Positions 42,113-51,125 of a DNA stretch of 64,000 nucleotides are shown here, in pieces. Where the stretch lies: the NCBI RefSeq assembly GCF_900101785.1, contig NZ_LT629688.1:1240001-1304000 (forward strand), given 5' to 3'. The translations under genes and the position numbers were made by a program. Each line of letters opens with the position of its first letter. The first letter of the stretch is position 1. The notes under the pieces are model-generated. The model made no database searches. It was not told the origin of the DNA and saw nothing but the letters and a program-made list of their open reading frames with translations. This DNA comes from Auraticoccus monumenti (lineage in GTDB: Bacteria; Actinomycetota; Actinomycetes; Propionibacteriales; Propionibacteriaceae).

Positions 42113-42607
42113 ATGGACCAGCCGTTCGAGGTGGCGGTGCGCGAGCACGGCACCGTGGTGCTGCGCGTCTGCCGCACGGTCCTCGGTCCCGGTGCCGACG
42201 CCGAGGACGCCTGGTCCGAGACCTACCTGTCCGCGCTGCGGGCCTGGCCCGGGCTGGACCCGGGTGCGGACGTCCGCGCCTGGCTGGTCACCATCGCCCA
42301 CCGCCGTGCCCTCGACGTGACGCGGGCCCGGTCGCGGCGGGCGCTGCCGGTGGCCGACGTGCCCGAGCGGGAGGGGTCGGAGGGGATCGGTGAGCCGCCC
42401 GACACCGAGCTGTGGGAGGCGCTGGCCCGGCTGGCCGACAAGCAGCGCCGGTGCGTGGCCTACCACCACGTGGCCGGGCTGCCGCACGCCGAGGTCGCGG
42501 CGATCGTGGGGGGCAGCGAGGCCGCGGCCCGCCGGGCCAGTGCGGACGGCATCGCGGTGCTGCGGCGGGTCCTGGCCCACCGGGAGCAGGAGAGGAGAGC
42601 ACGGTGA
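42113..42607 (+). CDS. ECF-type RNA polymerase sigma factor
   Basis: A 164-aa sigma-70 family protein with region 2 (FEVAVREHGTVVLRVCRTVL, DAWSETYLSALRAWP, VRAWLVTIAHRRALD; residues 4-75) and region 4 (LWEALARLADKQRRCVAYHH, HAEVAAIVGGSEAAARR; about 100-155). Region 3 is missing, as in ECF sigma factors. ATG 42113 follows GAGGGAGG. It overlaps the Ogt-like gene by GTGA and is divergent from crtT. No anti-sigma factor gene is adjacent; the coupled downstream protein may take that role or be its main target. ECF factors of Myxococcus and Streptomyces control carotenoid genes by light, so control of the divergent crtT-crtU genes is worth considering, but this is inference. Confidence 0.88.
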   Translation: MDQPFEVAVREHGTVVLRVCRTVLGPGADAEDAWSETYLSALRAWPGLDPGADVRAWLVTIAHRRALDVTRARSRRALPVADVPEREGSEGIGEPPDTELWEALARLADKQRRCVAYHHVAGLPHAEVAAIVGGSEAAARRASADGIAVLRRVLAHREQERRAR

Positions 42608-43257
42608 ACGAGCGCACGAGGGGGCTGGGTGTCGTGCAGGGGCAGGAGGTCGTGCAGGGACCCGCGGTGCTGGGCGGCCTGGGCGCCGGCACCGGTGACC
42701 TGCTGGAGCGGCTGCGGGACCGGCTGGCCGTCGAGGCCGAGGGCGAGGGGCTGGTCGAGGTGGCCTGGCGGACCACGGACTCCCCGGTGGGGACGCTGCT
42801 GCTGGCGGCCACGGAGCGGGGGCTGGTCCGGGTGGCCTTCGCCAACGAGGACGGGGACGAGGTGCTGGCGGTGCTGGCCCGCCGGCTCGGTCCGCGGGTG
42901 GTCCGGGCACCGCGCCGGCTGGAGCGGGCGGTGGTGGAGCTGGAGGAGTACTTCGCCGGTCGCCGGCAGGGGTTCGACCTGCCGCTGGACCTCAGCCTGT
43001 CCACCGTCTTCCGGCGACGGGTGCAGCAGCAGCTGGCCCGGATCGGCTACGGGCGGACCGCCACCTACGCCGAGGTGGCGGCGGCGGTGGAGAACCCGGG
43101 GGCGGTCCGGGCGGTGGGGTCGGCCTGCGCCACCAACCCGATCCCGATCGTGCTGCCCTGCCACCGGGTGCTCCGCACCGACGGCGCGCTGGGCGGCTAC
43201 CGCGGCGGCGCCGACGTCAAGAAGGTGCTGCTCGACCTGGAGCGCGGCGCCGCCTGA
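42604..43257 (+). CDS. methylated-DNA-protein cysteine methyltransferase-like (Ogt)
   Basis: A 217-aa protein. The C-terminal domain (about residues 60-215) is an O6-alkylguanine-DNA alkyltransferase with the acceptor motif IVLPCHRVL (Cys186), preceded by GYGRTATYAEVAAAV and the Asn hinge region, and followed by LGGYRGGADVKKVLL. The first 55 residues (GLGVVQGQEVVQGPAVLGGL and LLERLRDRLAVEAEG) are an extra segment not found in plain Ogt. It directly repairs O6-alkylguanine by suicide transfer. The GTG overlaps the sigma-factor stop codon, so the two are co-translated; sigma-Ogt pairs recur in actinobacteria (from memory), suggesting an alkylation-response unit in which the extension may contact the sigma factor. 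Confidence 0.88.
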   Translation: MNERTRGLGVVQGQEVVQGPAVLGGLGAGTGDLLERLRDRLAVEAEGEGLVEVAWRTTDSPVGTLLLAATERGLVRVAFANEDGDEVLAVLARRLGPRVVRAPRRLERAVVELEEYFAGRRQGFDLPLDLSLSTVFRRRVQQQLARIGYGRTATYAEVAAAVENPGAVRAVGSACATNPIPIVLPCHRVLRTDGALGGYRGGADVKKVLLDLERGAA

Positions 43258-43352
43258 CCTCGGGCCGCTCGCGGGTCCCGGGCGGCCCCCGCGGGCGCCG
43301 GCGGGCCTTGGACGTCCGGGTGAGGGGTCTGACCGACCGCCGTCCGCCCCGC

Positions 43353-43392
43353 GTGTGCAGTCCTGCTGCCAAGTCGCAGCAGAAGTGAACAG
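43353..43392 (+). repeat. 40-bp palindromic element, copy 2
   Basis: CTGCTGC (43363-43369) and GCAGCAG (43376-43382) form a perfect 7-bp stem with a 6-nt loop. The flanks GTGTGCAG and AGTGAACA match copy 1 at 38762-38801; the outer arms pair less well here. It lies in the 219-bp gap between the converging Ogt-like gene and the rRNA methyltransferase gene, where a terminator is expected. Confidence 0.5.
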
Positions 43393-43476
43393 CGTGTGGG
43401 TGACCCGGCCGGCCGACCCGACGGACCCGCCCCGGCCAGGCCCACCCCGGGCCGACTCACGCCGGTCGGACGTGCG

Positions 43477-44544
43477 TCAGCGGAGGACGGAGCGGGTGAC
43501 CAGGTAGCTGCGGTCGCGCCGGACCACCTCGGTGGGGCCGACGGCTGAGCGCAGCCGGGGCAGGTAGGGGAGGTGGGCGTTCCAGACCAGCCACGACGCA
43601 CCTCCGGGCCGGAGCACGCGGGCGAGGTCGTCGATCATCTCCAGGGTGGGGGTGGAGTCCTTGGCGGCGCCGACGTGGAAGGGCGGGTTGCTGACCACCA
43701 GGTCGAGGCTGCCGTCCGCGACGTCCTCCAGACCGTCGGCCCAGGACACCTCCACGGCGACGCGGTCGGCCTCCGCGGCCAGCCGGGTCGAGGTGACCGC
43801 GGCGGCCGAGACGTCGACGGCCCTGGTGCGGAGGCCGCGACGGGCCAGCCAGACCGCGAGCACCCCCGAGCCGGAGCCGAGGTCCAGGGCGTCCCCGCCG
43901 TCAGCGACCGGGCCGGCGTCGAGGGCCTGCACCAGCAGCCGGGTGCCGGCGTCCAGACGTCCTCCGGCGAAGACGGCACCGCGGCTGCGCAGGGTCAGCG
44001 GAGCGCCGAGGGCCGGTTCGTCCAGCACGGTGGTCCGGGGCCAGTGGGGCGTCCCCGCGCGGGGGTCCGAGGCGTGCAGCACCCGGGACTTCTGCCGTCC
44101 GCGGCTGGCCGAGACGGTGCCGAAGGAGCGGGCGAGCGCCTCGTTCTGGGCCAGGGTCATGTGCTTGACCCGCCCGCCGAGCACCACGCGCACCCCCTCG
44201 GGGACCACCGCCGCCAGCCGCTCGGCGAGGTCCTCCACCGCCGCCACCGCGGGGGAGAGCCGTCCCAGCACCGCGACCACAGGCAGGGGGGTGCCGTCCT
44301 CGGGGTCGAGCAGCCGGGCGCCGGCGGCCTCGCAGACCCGGGCCTCGCGCAGGTCGTCGACCCAGGCCAGCGGACGTCCGCCGCCGGCCAGCACGCCGCG
44401 GGTCAGGGCGGCGTCCACGTCGTCGACCACCAGCACCTCGGCGCCCTCCCACCCGCCGGGGAGCACGTCGGTGGCCTCGTCGAGGACCAGCCGGGTCACC
44501 GGGTCGGGGTCGAGCGAGCCGTCGGGCGGCGGGGAGGAGGTCAC
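43477..44544 (-). CDS. RsmC/RlmG-like rRNA methyltransferase
   Basis: A 355-aa protein with two methyltransferase-like domains. The C-terminal catalytic domain has the SAM motif ALDLGSGSGVLAVWLARRG, an acidic VDVSAAAV strand and the diagnostic N6/N2 amino-methyltransferase motif NPPFHVG. The N-terminal domain is a degenerate copy (VDDVDAALTRGVLAGGG, GRVKHMTLAQNEALARSFG). This duplication and NPPFH are typical of RsmC (16S G1207) and RlmG (23S G1835). Which rRNA guanine is modified cannot be told from the sequence. The GTG start has a -10 hexamer GAGAAT exactly 6 nt upstream, so the mRNA is probably leaderless. Confidence 0.87.
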   Translation of the reverse strand: MTSSPPPDGSLDPDPVTRLVLDEATDVLPGGWEGAEVLVVDDVDAALTRGVLAGGGRPLAWVDDLREARVCEAAGARLLDPEDGTPLPVVAVLGRLSPAVAAVEDLAERLAAVVPEGVRVVLGGRVKHMTLAQNEALARSFGTVSASRGRQKSRVLHASDPRAGTPHWPRTTVLDEPALGAPLTLRSRGAVFAGGRLDAGTRLLVQALDAGPVADGGDALDLGSGSGVLAVWLARRGLRTRAVDVSAAAVTSTRLAAEADRVAVEVSWADGLEDVADGSLDLVVSNPPFHVGAAKDSTPTLEMIDDLARVLRPGGASWLVWNAHLPYLPRLRSAVGPTEVVRRDRSYLVTRSVLR

Positions 44545-44550
44545 GCACGC

Positions 44551-44556
44551 ATTCTC
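44551..44556 (-). promoter_or_regulatory. -10 element of leaderless rRNA-methyltransferase promoter
   Basis: GAGAAT on the minus strand lies exactly 6 nt upstream of GTG 44544, with no ribosome-binding site between. Confidence 0.4.
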
Positions 44557-44706
44557 CCCGACCGGTCACCCCGCCGGGTGCCGCAGAGGTCGGCCGCACC
44601 CCGGCAGCGCCTGCCCGGGACGGCCGACCCGCGGGGTTACGCTCCTCGCCACCGACGGCGGTCAGCGCCGTCGCGACGGGGGGTGCGGGTGCCGGGGACG
44701 GGGATC

Positions 44707-45417
44707 GTGCGGCGGTGGCGGAGCTGGTCGACGACGACGCGACGCGTGCTGCTGCTGTGCCTGGGGCTGCTCGCCGTGGACGGGGCCCTGCTCGCCGCCC
44801 ACTGGGGCCACCGGCTGCACCGGGCCTTCGACCTCTTCCCCGTGCTCGCCCACCCGCGCTGGGACGCCGACCTCGACCGCTCCTTCGCCGAGGGCTTCGG
44901 CTACCTCAAGCTGCTGGTGGCCGCGGTGGTGCTGCTGGTGGTGGTGACCCGGGTCCGGGTGGCGCGCTCCTTCCTGGTCGCGGTGGCGGCGACCCTGCTG
45001 GTGATGGTGCTCGACGACGCGCTGCAGCTGCACGAGGCCTTCGGCCGGTGGTTCGCCGCCCGGACCGACGTCGCGGTGCCCGGTCTGAGGGGGCAGGACG
45101 TGGGTGAGCTGGTGGCCTGGGCGCTGATGGGTCTCCCGCTGGGCGCGGCCCTGGTGGTGGGCTACCTGCGCGGACGTCCGGAGCGCCGGCTGGCGCACCT
45201 GCTGCTGCTCTGCCTGGCGCTGCTGCTGGTGTTCGGCCTCGGGGTCGACCTCGTGCACATCGCGGTCCGCGACCACGTGCACCCCTACGTCGTCTACGTG
45301 CTGACCTGGCTGGAGGCCGCCGGGGAGCTGCTCGGCATGTCCGCGGTGCTGGCCGTGGTGGTGCACCGGCTGCTGCGTCAGCCGCCTCCGGTGCGGGCCG
45401 CCCAGGTCGGGTCCTGA
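44707..45417 (+). CDS. hypothetical membrane protein, six helices
   Basis: A 236-aa membrane protein I do not recognise. It has about six hydrophobic helices: VLLLCLGLLAVDGALLAAHW, LKLLVAAVVLLVVV, FLVAVAATLLVMVL, VGELVAWALMGLPLGAALVV, LLLLCLALLLVFGLGVDLV and LLGMSAVLAVVVHRLL. Conserved-looking acidic and histidine residues sit at helix ends (DDALQLHEAFGRW and HIAVRDHVHPY), which may form a metal or proton site. Several GTG codons are possible starts; 44707 is favoured because GGGGACGGGG lies just upstream. It is monocistronic, between the divergent rRNA methyltransferase gene and the BASS transporter gene. Function unknown. Confidence 0.72.
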   Translation: MRRWRSWSTTTRRVLLLCLGLLAVDGALLAAHWGHRLHRAFDLFPVLAHPRWDADLDRSFAEGFGYLKLLVAAVVLLVVVTRVRVARSFLVAVAATLLVMVLDDALQLHEAFGRWFAARTDVAVPGLRGQDVGELVAWALMGLPLGAALVVGYLRGRPERRLAHLLLLCLALLLVFGLGVDLVHIAVRDHVHPYVVYVLTWLEAAGELLGMSAVLAVVVHRLLRQPPPVRAAQVGS

Positions 45418-45555
45418 CGCTGCAGACGCCGCGGTCGCGGCATGACGGCGGGGACCTCGCGGTCGGGGCCGAGGCGGCGAGACACCTCCCCGATCGGGTT
45501 GCTCGTCGGTAGCGTCAGGGGGTCGCCGGAGGGGCGGCACGGGTGAGGAGGACGC

Positions 45556-46521
45556 ATGGAGCACGGCACGGGTCAGCGGATCGGACGGGTCGCGGGGGCC
45601 TGGTTCCCGGTCGTCGTCCTGGTGGCCGGGGCCATTGCGGTCGCGGTGCCGGGGCCGTTCCTCGTCCTCGGCCCGCTGGTCACCTGGTTGCTCGCGCTGA
45701 TCATGCTCGGCATGGGCATGACCCTGCAGGCCTCCGACTTCACCGTGGTCGTCCGCCGTCCCTGGGCGCTGGTGATCGGGGTGGTGGCCCAGTACGTGAT
45801 CATGCCGCTGGCCGGTCTGGGTCTGGCGCTGCTCGCCCAGCTGCCGCCGGCCCTGGTGGTCGGGGTGGTGCTGGTGGGTTCGGCCCCCGGCGGCACCGCG
45901 TCCAACGTGATGGTCTACCTGGCCAAGGGCGACACGGCGCTCTCGGTGGCCATGACCACCGTCTCCACCCTGCTGGCGCCGCTGCTGACCCCGCTGCTGG
46001 TGCTGCTGCTCGCGGGCAGCTTCCTGCCGGTGAACACCGCCGGGCTGTTCGTCTCCATCGTGCAGATCGTGATCGCCCCGATCGTGGTCGGGCTGCTGCT
46101 GCGCCGGCTGGCCCCGGGGTTCGTCCACCGGGTGCTGGACTGGATGCCGCTGGTCTCGGTCGTCGGCATCACCCTGGTGGTGCTGGCGGTGGTCGCCGGC
46201 AGCGCCGCCGCCATCCTCACCACCGGTCTGCTGGTGGCCCTGGTGGTGGTGCTGCACAACGGGCTGGGGCTCGGGCTCGGCTACCTGGCCGCGCGGCTGG
46301 TCGGCATGGACGAGGCGACGCGTCGTGCGGTGAGCATCGAGGTCGGGATGCAGAACTCCGGTCTGGCCGCCGGGCTGGCCCGGGTGCACTTCACCCCCGA
46401 GTCCGCCCTCCCGGCAGCGCTGTTCTCGGTCTGGCACAACATCTCCGGCTCGCTGCTGGCCTCCTTCTGGTCCCGGCGCCCGGCCGCGCCGGTCGCCGAG
46501 CGGGAGCCGACGCGCGTCTGA
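45556..46521 (+). CDS. bile acid:sodium symporter family (BASS) transporter
   Basis: A 321-aa membrane protein with about ten helices. The BASS signature is present in GMGMTLQASDFTVVVRRPWA and VLVGSAPGGTASNVMVYLAKG (helix crossover with sodium-coordinating residues); the second half has IEVGMQNSGLAAGLA, the second crossover, and AALFSVWHNISGSLLA. It would couple sodium entry to uptake of an organic anion such as pantoate, a keto-acid or a bile-acid-like molecule; the substrate is unknown. ATG 45556 has GAGGAGG upstream. Followed by a 13-nt gap and a VOC gene remnant. Confidence 0.92.
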   Translation: MEHGTGQRIGRVAGAWFPVVVLVAGAIAVAVPGPFLVLGPLVTWLLALIMLGMGMTLQASDFTVVVRRPWALVIGVVAQYVIMPLAGLGLALLAQLPPALVVGVVLVGSAPGGTASNVMVYLAKGDTALSVAMTTVSTLLAPLLTPLLVLLLAGSFLPVNTAGLFVSIVQIVIAPIVVGLLLRRLAPGFVHRVLDWMPLVSVVGITLVVLAVVAGSAAAILTTGLLVALVVVLHNGLGLGLGYLAARLVGMDEATRRAVSIEVGMQNSGLAAGLARVHFTPESALPAALFSVWHNISGSLLASFWSRRPAAPVAEREPTRV

Positions 46522-46534
46522 GCCCGGGCGGGGC

Positions 46535-46786
46535 GTGCCAGCCGTGCCCATTCCGCTGGAGGACGTCGAGGCGGTCGGGACCGGCCCCACCCGGCCGATC
46601 GGGATCGGGATGCACCGCGTCGCGTTCACGGTCGACGACCTCGACGCTGCCCTCGAGGTCGCCGCACGGCACGGCTGCCACCCGCGGGGCGGGGTGGGGA
46701 CCTACGCCGACGTCGACCGGCTCACGTGGCTCCGTGGGCCCAGCGGCCTCATCGTGACGCTGGCCGAGGAGCTGCGCGACGGCTGA
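46535..46786 (+). pseudogene. C-terminal half of a VOC/glyoxalase-type protein
   Basis: The 83-aa frame corresponds only to the second beta-alpha-beta3 module of a VOC family protein: MHRVAFTVDDLDAALEVAAR, then GTYADVDRLTWLRGPSGLIV and TLAEEL. Complete members have about 120-130 residues with a similar module in front. Only 13 nt separate it from the BASS stop codon, so the N-terminal half is missing, not in another frame. The codon use is still native. It is probably a truncated remnant, though a short dimerising VOC protein is possible. Confidence 0.55.
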
Positions 46787-46806
46787 TCCGTGGCCCGCAC
46801 GTCCCC

Positions 46807-46812
46807 TACGCT
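46807..46812 (+). promoter_or_regulatory. -10 element of leaderless PP2C-gene promoter
   Basis: TACGCT lies exactly 6 nt upstream of GTG 46819, and no ribosome-binding site is present. It would drive the three-gene phosphatase-FHA-kinase transcript. Confidence 0.45.
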
Positions 46813-46818
46813 CACGCC

Positions 46819-47595
46819 GTGTTCGAACTCGATGCGCGCGCCCTCAGCGAGCGTGGTCGGGCGAGTACGTGGAACGAGGACGCAGTGGTGCTCGAGCCGC
46901 CGGTGTTCGCGGTGGCCGACGGCATGGGCGACGACGGCGACGGGGCCGGCGCGAGCGCGGTGGTGGTCGACCACCTGCAGCGGCTGGCCCGGCTGCCCGT
47001 GATCGGCCCGGACGAGGTCGTGCAGGCCCTGCGCAGCGCGCACGAGGACGTCCTGGCCCTGCAGCAGCGGATCGGGCGTCCGGCGGCCAGCACCGTCGCG
47101 GGCGCCGTCGGGCTGGTGCTCGAGGGCCAGTCCTACTGGATGATCTTCAACGTCGGCGACTCCCGGGTCTACCGGGTGACCGGCGTCGAGCAACGGCGGA
47201 TGCAGCAGGTGAGCGTGGACCACACCCACGCCCAGGAGCTGGTCGACGCGGGCCGGATCAGCCGGCTCGAGTCCCTGGTCCACCCGGACCGGACGGTGCT
47301 GACCCGCGCGGTCGGCATGCGCCAGGGCGAGTTCGACCCCGACTTCTGGCTGCTGCCGATGGTGCTGGGGGAGCGGCTGGTGGTCTGCAGCGACGGCCTC
47401 GTGCGCGACGGCGCCGAGGTCGAGGCCGCCCTGGTGGCCAAGAGCCGCCGCCCGGCCCGCCAGACCGCCGACGAGCTCGTCGACGCCGCCCTGCGCGTCG
47501 GGGGCGGTGACGACGTCAGCGTGGTCGTGGTTGATGTTCTCGCCGAACCCGTCGAGGATCAGACCACCATCCCGGACCCCCAGCTACGAAGGTGA
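46819..47595 (+). CDS. PP2C-type protein phosphatase
   Basis: A 258-aa PPM-family Ser/Thr phosphatase. Metal-binding motifs are visible: [10 protein letters not shown] and [10 protein letters not shown] (first Asp pair), [20 protein letters not shown] and the C-terminal [11 protein letters not shown]. These give the acidic residues coordinating two Mn or Mg ions. It has no transmembrane segment, so acts in the cytoplasm. The GTG is predicted to start a leaderless mRNA; an upstream in-frame GTG adds a poor N-terminus inside the VOC remnant. The stop codon lies just before the FHA gene, whose product and the kinase that follows are its likely partners: the phosphatase would reverse the kinase's action. 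Confidence 0.92.
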   Translation: MFELDARALSERGRASTWNEDAVVLEPPVFAVADGMGDDGDGAGASAVVVDHLQRLARLPVIGPDEVVQALRSAHEDVLALQQRIGRPAASTVAGAVGLVLEGQSYWMIFNVGDSRVYRVTGVEQRRMQQVSVDHTHAQELVDAGRISRLESLVHPDRTVLTRAVGMRQGEFDPDFWLLPMVLGERLVVCSDGLVRDGAEVEAALVAKSRRPARQTADELVDAALRVGGGDDVSVVVVDVLAEPVEDQTTIPDPQLRR

Positions 47596-47597
47596 GC

Positions 47598-50500
47598 ATG
47601 AGCAGCACGCAGATCGGTCACTGGCGCGCCACCTACACCCCCGGGCGGTGGGTCGTGCTGGCCGGTCCCACCTCGCTGGTGGTGCTGCCGCCTGCCCGTC
47701 CGCAGCACGCCGCGCTGGTCAACGCCCTCTGGGACGACGTGATGGGCTCGGTCGACATCAGCGACCTGGCCGAGCGGCTGGTGCGGTTCCGGATCGACCA
47801 GGTGCCGCACCTGGGCGTCTTCTTCTTCGACGAGACCGGCATGCACTCGCTGGTCCGCGGCTCGGTCCGGGTGGTGGACCTGCGCACCGGCGACGTCGTG
47901 GCCGACGGTGACGGGGTGCAGACCTGGAGCGAGGTCGGGCTCGGCCACCTGCGCCAGGTGCGGGTGGACGTGGAGCCGGTGGACCAGGACACGGTGCTGC
48001 AGCTGCCGCTGGTGGTCGGGGCCGTGCAGGCGTCGGCGATCGTGCTGGACGCCACCTCCCCGGTCTCCTCCAGCCAGTCCTTCGTGGTGGCCTCGACGGC
48101 CGGCGTCTCGGCGCCGCAGGAGGTCCCGGCGCCGGCGGCTCCGACCGGTGCGGGCGGCACGGGTGCTGGTGCGGCTGCGGGTGCCGCCCCGGTGTCCGCG
48201 GGTGGTGCGGCGGCTGCCGCTGCCGCGGCCGGGGTGGCGCCGGGAGCTGGCGCGGTGGGCTCCCAGGTGGTCGGCTCGGTGACCTCCGGGGTGGTCGGCT
48301 CGGCCGCCGCGTCCGCCCTGCCGAACGGGCACGAGACCTCGGTCTCCGAGGCCGACGCGTCGACCGCCGCGGTGACCGAGGTGCGTGAGGAGCTCGACGA
48401 GCGGCTGGACGACTCCGAGGGGGACAGCGACCGCGACGAGCCGGGTGAGGGCCAGGGCGCCGACCAGCGAGGTGCGCCCGATGGGGGTGCTGGCCAGCAG
48501 GCTGAGAGCGCGGTCGAGCAGGGCGGCGGCGACCAGGCCGTCGGGGAGCAGGAGGGCGGTCAGGACGACGCCGGGCAGCCGGACGGCTCCGAGCCGGCCG
48601 GGGCGGGCCAGCAGGGCGCGCAGGACCCCGCCGACGACGAGGAGTCGGCGGAGCAGGACGGGGAGGACGCGGTCGAGCCCGCCCGGGCCGACCTGTCCGG
48701 GTCGTCCACCGCAGACCCTGTCGTTGCCGTCGAGGTGGCCCGGCGGTACGAGCCGACGTCGCCGGACGGGGCCGTCGGAGGGCACCAGCCCGACGAGGAC
48801 GAGGCCGTCGGAGGGCACCAGCGCGGCGAGGAGGAGGCGGGTGAGCAGGAGTCGCCGACCGGGGACCGCCAGGGCGACGACGCGGCGGACGGCGACGCGG
48901 CCCAGGCCGACGACGCGGCCGACGGCCCGGCGCCCCAGGACGCGGCCACCCCCGACCACGGACCCGGCTCGCACGACGACGGAGCGCCAGAGCACGACGA
49001 CGCACCCGACCACGACGACCAGCGGTCGGCCCGCGGTCCCGGCGACGAGACGACGCCGGGTCGCGCCGACGACCAGCAGAGGACGCCCGACGACCAGCAG
49101 ACGGCTTCCGGCCGCTCCGACGACCAGCAGACGGCTCCGGGGCGCGCGGGCGACCACGAAGGCACCTCCGGCGGGACGACGACCGGCGGCGAGCCGACCC
49201 GCCAGCAGGGACCCTGGGGAGGCGGTCCGGGGAGCGCCTCCGAGCCGGCCGAGCAGGTGGCCCCGCTGGAGGGCATCAGCACCACCGGCCCGGTCACGGC
49301 CGCCCCGGGCCCCACGCCGGACAGGGTCTCTCCGCAGGCGCTGGGCGACCCCTCCGACGTGGTCGGATCGCCCGAGGCGACCGCCCAGGCACTGGCCGCC
49401 GATGACGACGAGGAGGACCTGCTCGACTCCCACACCGAGCTGATGCCCGACGCCTGGAACAACCGCCGGACGGGGATCCCGGCCACCGGTCACGGGGACG
49501 ACCCGCGCACCGCCGGCCCGCAGCGTCCCCAGGGTCCGCAGGGACCGGGGCAGCCCCCGCAGTGGCAGCAGCAGCCGGCCGCTGGCCCGGGAGGGCCGCA
49601 GCGTCCCGGACCCTACGGCGGCGGTCCCGGCGGTCCCGGCGGTCCCGGCGGTCCCGGCGGTCCCGGCGGTCCCGGCGGACCGGCCCTGGCGCCGCCAGGC
49701 GGGACCGGTCCCGGTTTCGCCGCGGCTCCCGGTCTGCCCCCGGGTACCCCGCCCCCCGGGTACGGTCCCGGCCCGGGTCAGCCCACCGGTCCCGGACGTC
49801 CGCAGCCCGGCCAGCCCTGGACCGGCCAGCCCGGTCCCGGCGGGCCCTCCGGCCCTCCCGGGCAGGGCCCGGGCGGGTGGCCCGGCCCCTACGGAGGTCA
49901 GCCGGGTCAGGGCGACTCCCACGGCGGTCAGCCCGGTCAGGGCGGCCGGCCTGGTCAGCCCGGTCCCTACGGGGGTCAGCCGGGTCCGTATCCTGGTCAG
50001 CCCGGGTCCCCGGGTGGTCAGCCCGGCCAGCAGGGCGCTCAGCCCGGTCAGCCCATTCCCCACGGAGGTCAGCCGGGGTCCTACGGCCAGCCCGGCCAGC
50101 CGGGTCCCTACGACGGTCAGCCCGGTCCGACGGGACAGCCCGGTCTCTACGGCGGCCCCACCGGTCAGCCCGGGCCTTACGGCGGCCCGACCGCCCAGCC
50201 CGGGCCGTACGGTGCCCAGCCGGGTCAGCCGGGTCAGCCGGGTCAGCCCGGCCCCTACGGGTCCCACGACGGGCAGGGCCGGCCGGGCCCTTACGGACCC
50301 TTCGGAGGGCAGGGTCAGCCGGAGGGACGTCCCGGCCAGTCCGGCGACCCCGGTGAGCCCGCTCGACCCGGTCAGCCCTGGGCGCCGCGCAGCGACGAGG
50401 GCCCGGCCGGCGGCGGTGTCTCCGGCACCGCGGCGTCCGCGTCGGACGCCGACGAGGCCGAGCAGGGTGCGAGCACCGACGTGCCCGTCGAGGGCGGTCT

Positions 50501-51125
50501 GATCCGCGGTGTGCCCGGGTTCGGCGAGGCGGCCCGTCCGCAGCGCTCGATCGAGCCGGCCGCGCCGGAGTCCGCCGCCGACCACGACGGGGCGACGATC
50601 TTCCAGACCGGGATCGCGCGTCGCAACAAGCCGGCGGCGCAGGGCAGCACGCAGGGTGAGGCGCTGGTGCTGGCCACCATGTGCGCCCTGCAGCACCCGA
50701 ACCCGCCGGAGGCGGAGCGTTGCCGGCGTTGCGGTGGTGCGGTGCAGAGCCAGAACCCGCGGCTGGTGCCGCGACCGGTGCTGGCGGTGCTCCGGCCGTC
50801 CTCCGGGGCGCCGCTCGAGGTCGACCGCACCGTCCTGGTCGGACGCTCCCCGGCGGCCACCCGGGTGGCGCGGGAGCACCTGCCCCGGCTGCTCACGGTC
50901 CCCAGCCCCAGCCACGACATCTCCCGTACCCACGTGCAGGTGACGCCGGAGGGCTGGAGCCTGGTGGTGACCGACCTGCACTCCACCAACGGCACCACGC
51001 TGATCCGTCCGGGTGAGGACCCCGAGCGCGAGCGGCTGACCCCGGGGGAGCCCGTCACGATGGAGCCGGGCTGGGTGCTCGACCTCGGCGACGGCGTCAC
51101 GATCACGATCGAACGGCTGCCTTGA
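47598..51125 (+). CDS. FHA-domain protein with long low-complexity region
   Basis: A 1175-aa protein in four parts. Residues 1-150 are a folded N-terminal domain ([20 protein letters not shown], with [20 protein letters not shown]). Residues 150-640 are disordered, rich in Asp, Glu and Gln, with repeated DDQQT units. Residues about 640-930 are a Gly-Pro-Gln-rich collagen-like tract, including six GGP units. The C-terminus has a zinc-ribbon-like CALQH...CRRCGG motif (near residue 1030) and an FHA domain (about 1075-1175: [29 protein letters not shown]) that binds phosphothreonine. The start ATG 47598 has GAAGG upstream; GTG 47592 is also possible. The kinase gene overlaps its end. It is probably a scaffold phosphorylated by that kinase. 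Confidence 0.88.
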   Translation: MSSTQIGHWRATYTPGRWVVLAGPTSLVVLPPARPQHAALVNALWDDVMGSVDISDLAERLVRFRIDQVPHLGVFFFDETGMHSLVRGSVRVVDLRTGDVVADGDGVQTWSEVGLGHLRQVRVDVEPVDQDTVLQLPLVVGAVQASAIVLDATSPVSSSQSFVVASTAGVSAPQEVPAPAAPTGAGGTGAGAAAGAAPVSAGGAAAAAAAAGVAPGAGAVGSQVVGSVTSGVVGSAAASALPNGHETSVSEADASTAAVTEVREELDERLDDSEGDSDRDEPGEGQGADQRGAPDGGAGQQAESAVEQGGGDQAVGEQEGGQDDAGQPDGSEPAGAGQQGAQDPADDEESAEQDGEDAVEPARADLSGSSTADPVVAVEVARRYEPTSPDGAVGGHQPDEDEAVGGHQRGEEEAGEQESPTGDRQGDDAADGDAAQADDAADGPAPQDAATPDHGPGSHDDGAPEHDDAPDHDDQRSARGPGDETTPGRADDQQRTPDDQQTASGRSDDQQTAPGRAGDHEGTSGGTTTGGEPTRQQGPWGGGPGSASEPAEQVAPLEGISTTGPVTAAPGPTPDRVSPQALGDPSDVVGSPEATAQALAADDDEEDLLDSHTELMPDAWNNRRTGIPATGHGDDPRTAGPQRPQGPQGPGQPPQWQQQPAAGPGGPQRPGPYGGGPGGPGGPGGPGGPGGPGGPALAPPGGTGPGFAAAPGLPPGTPPPGYGPGPGQPTGPGRPQPGQPWTGQPGPGGPSGPPGQGPGGWPGPYGGQPGQGDSHGGQPGQGGRPGQPGPYGGQPGPYPGQPGSPGGQPGQQGAQPGQPIPHGGQPGSYGQPGQPGPYDGQPGPTGQPGLYGGPTGQPGPYGGPTAQPGPYGAQPGQPGQPGQPGPYGSHDGQGRPGPYGPFGGQGQPEGRPGQSGDPGEPARPGQPWAPRSDEGPAGGGVSGTAASASDADEAEQGASTDVPVEGGLIRGVPGFGEAARPQRSIEPAAPESAADHDGATIFQTGIARRNKPAAQGSTQGEALVLATMCALQHPNPPEAERCRRCGGAVQSQNPRLVPRPVLAVLRPSSGAPLEVDRTVLVGRSPAATRVAREHLPRLLTVPSPSHDISRTHVQVTPEGWSLVVTDLHSTNGTTLIRPGEDPERERLTPGEPVTMEPGWVLDLGDGVTITIERLP
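49622..49678 (+). repeat. 9-bp coding microsatellite in the FHA gene
   Basis: Six tandem copies of CGGTCCCGG encode repeated Gly-Gly-Pro. Because the unit length is a multiple of three, copy-number change alters protein length without a frameshift. Further Gln-Pro-Gly repeats of less regular DNA sequence continue to about 50380. Confidence 0.85.
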
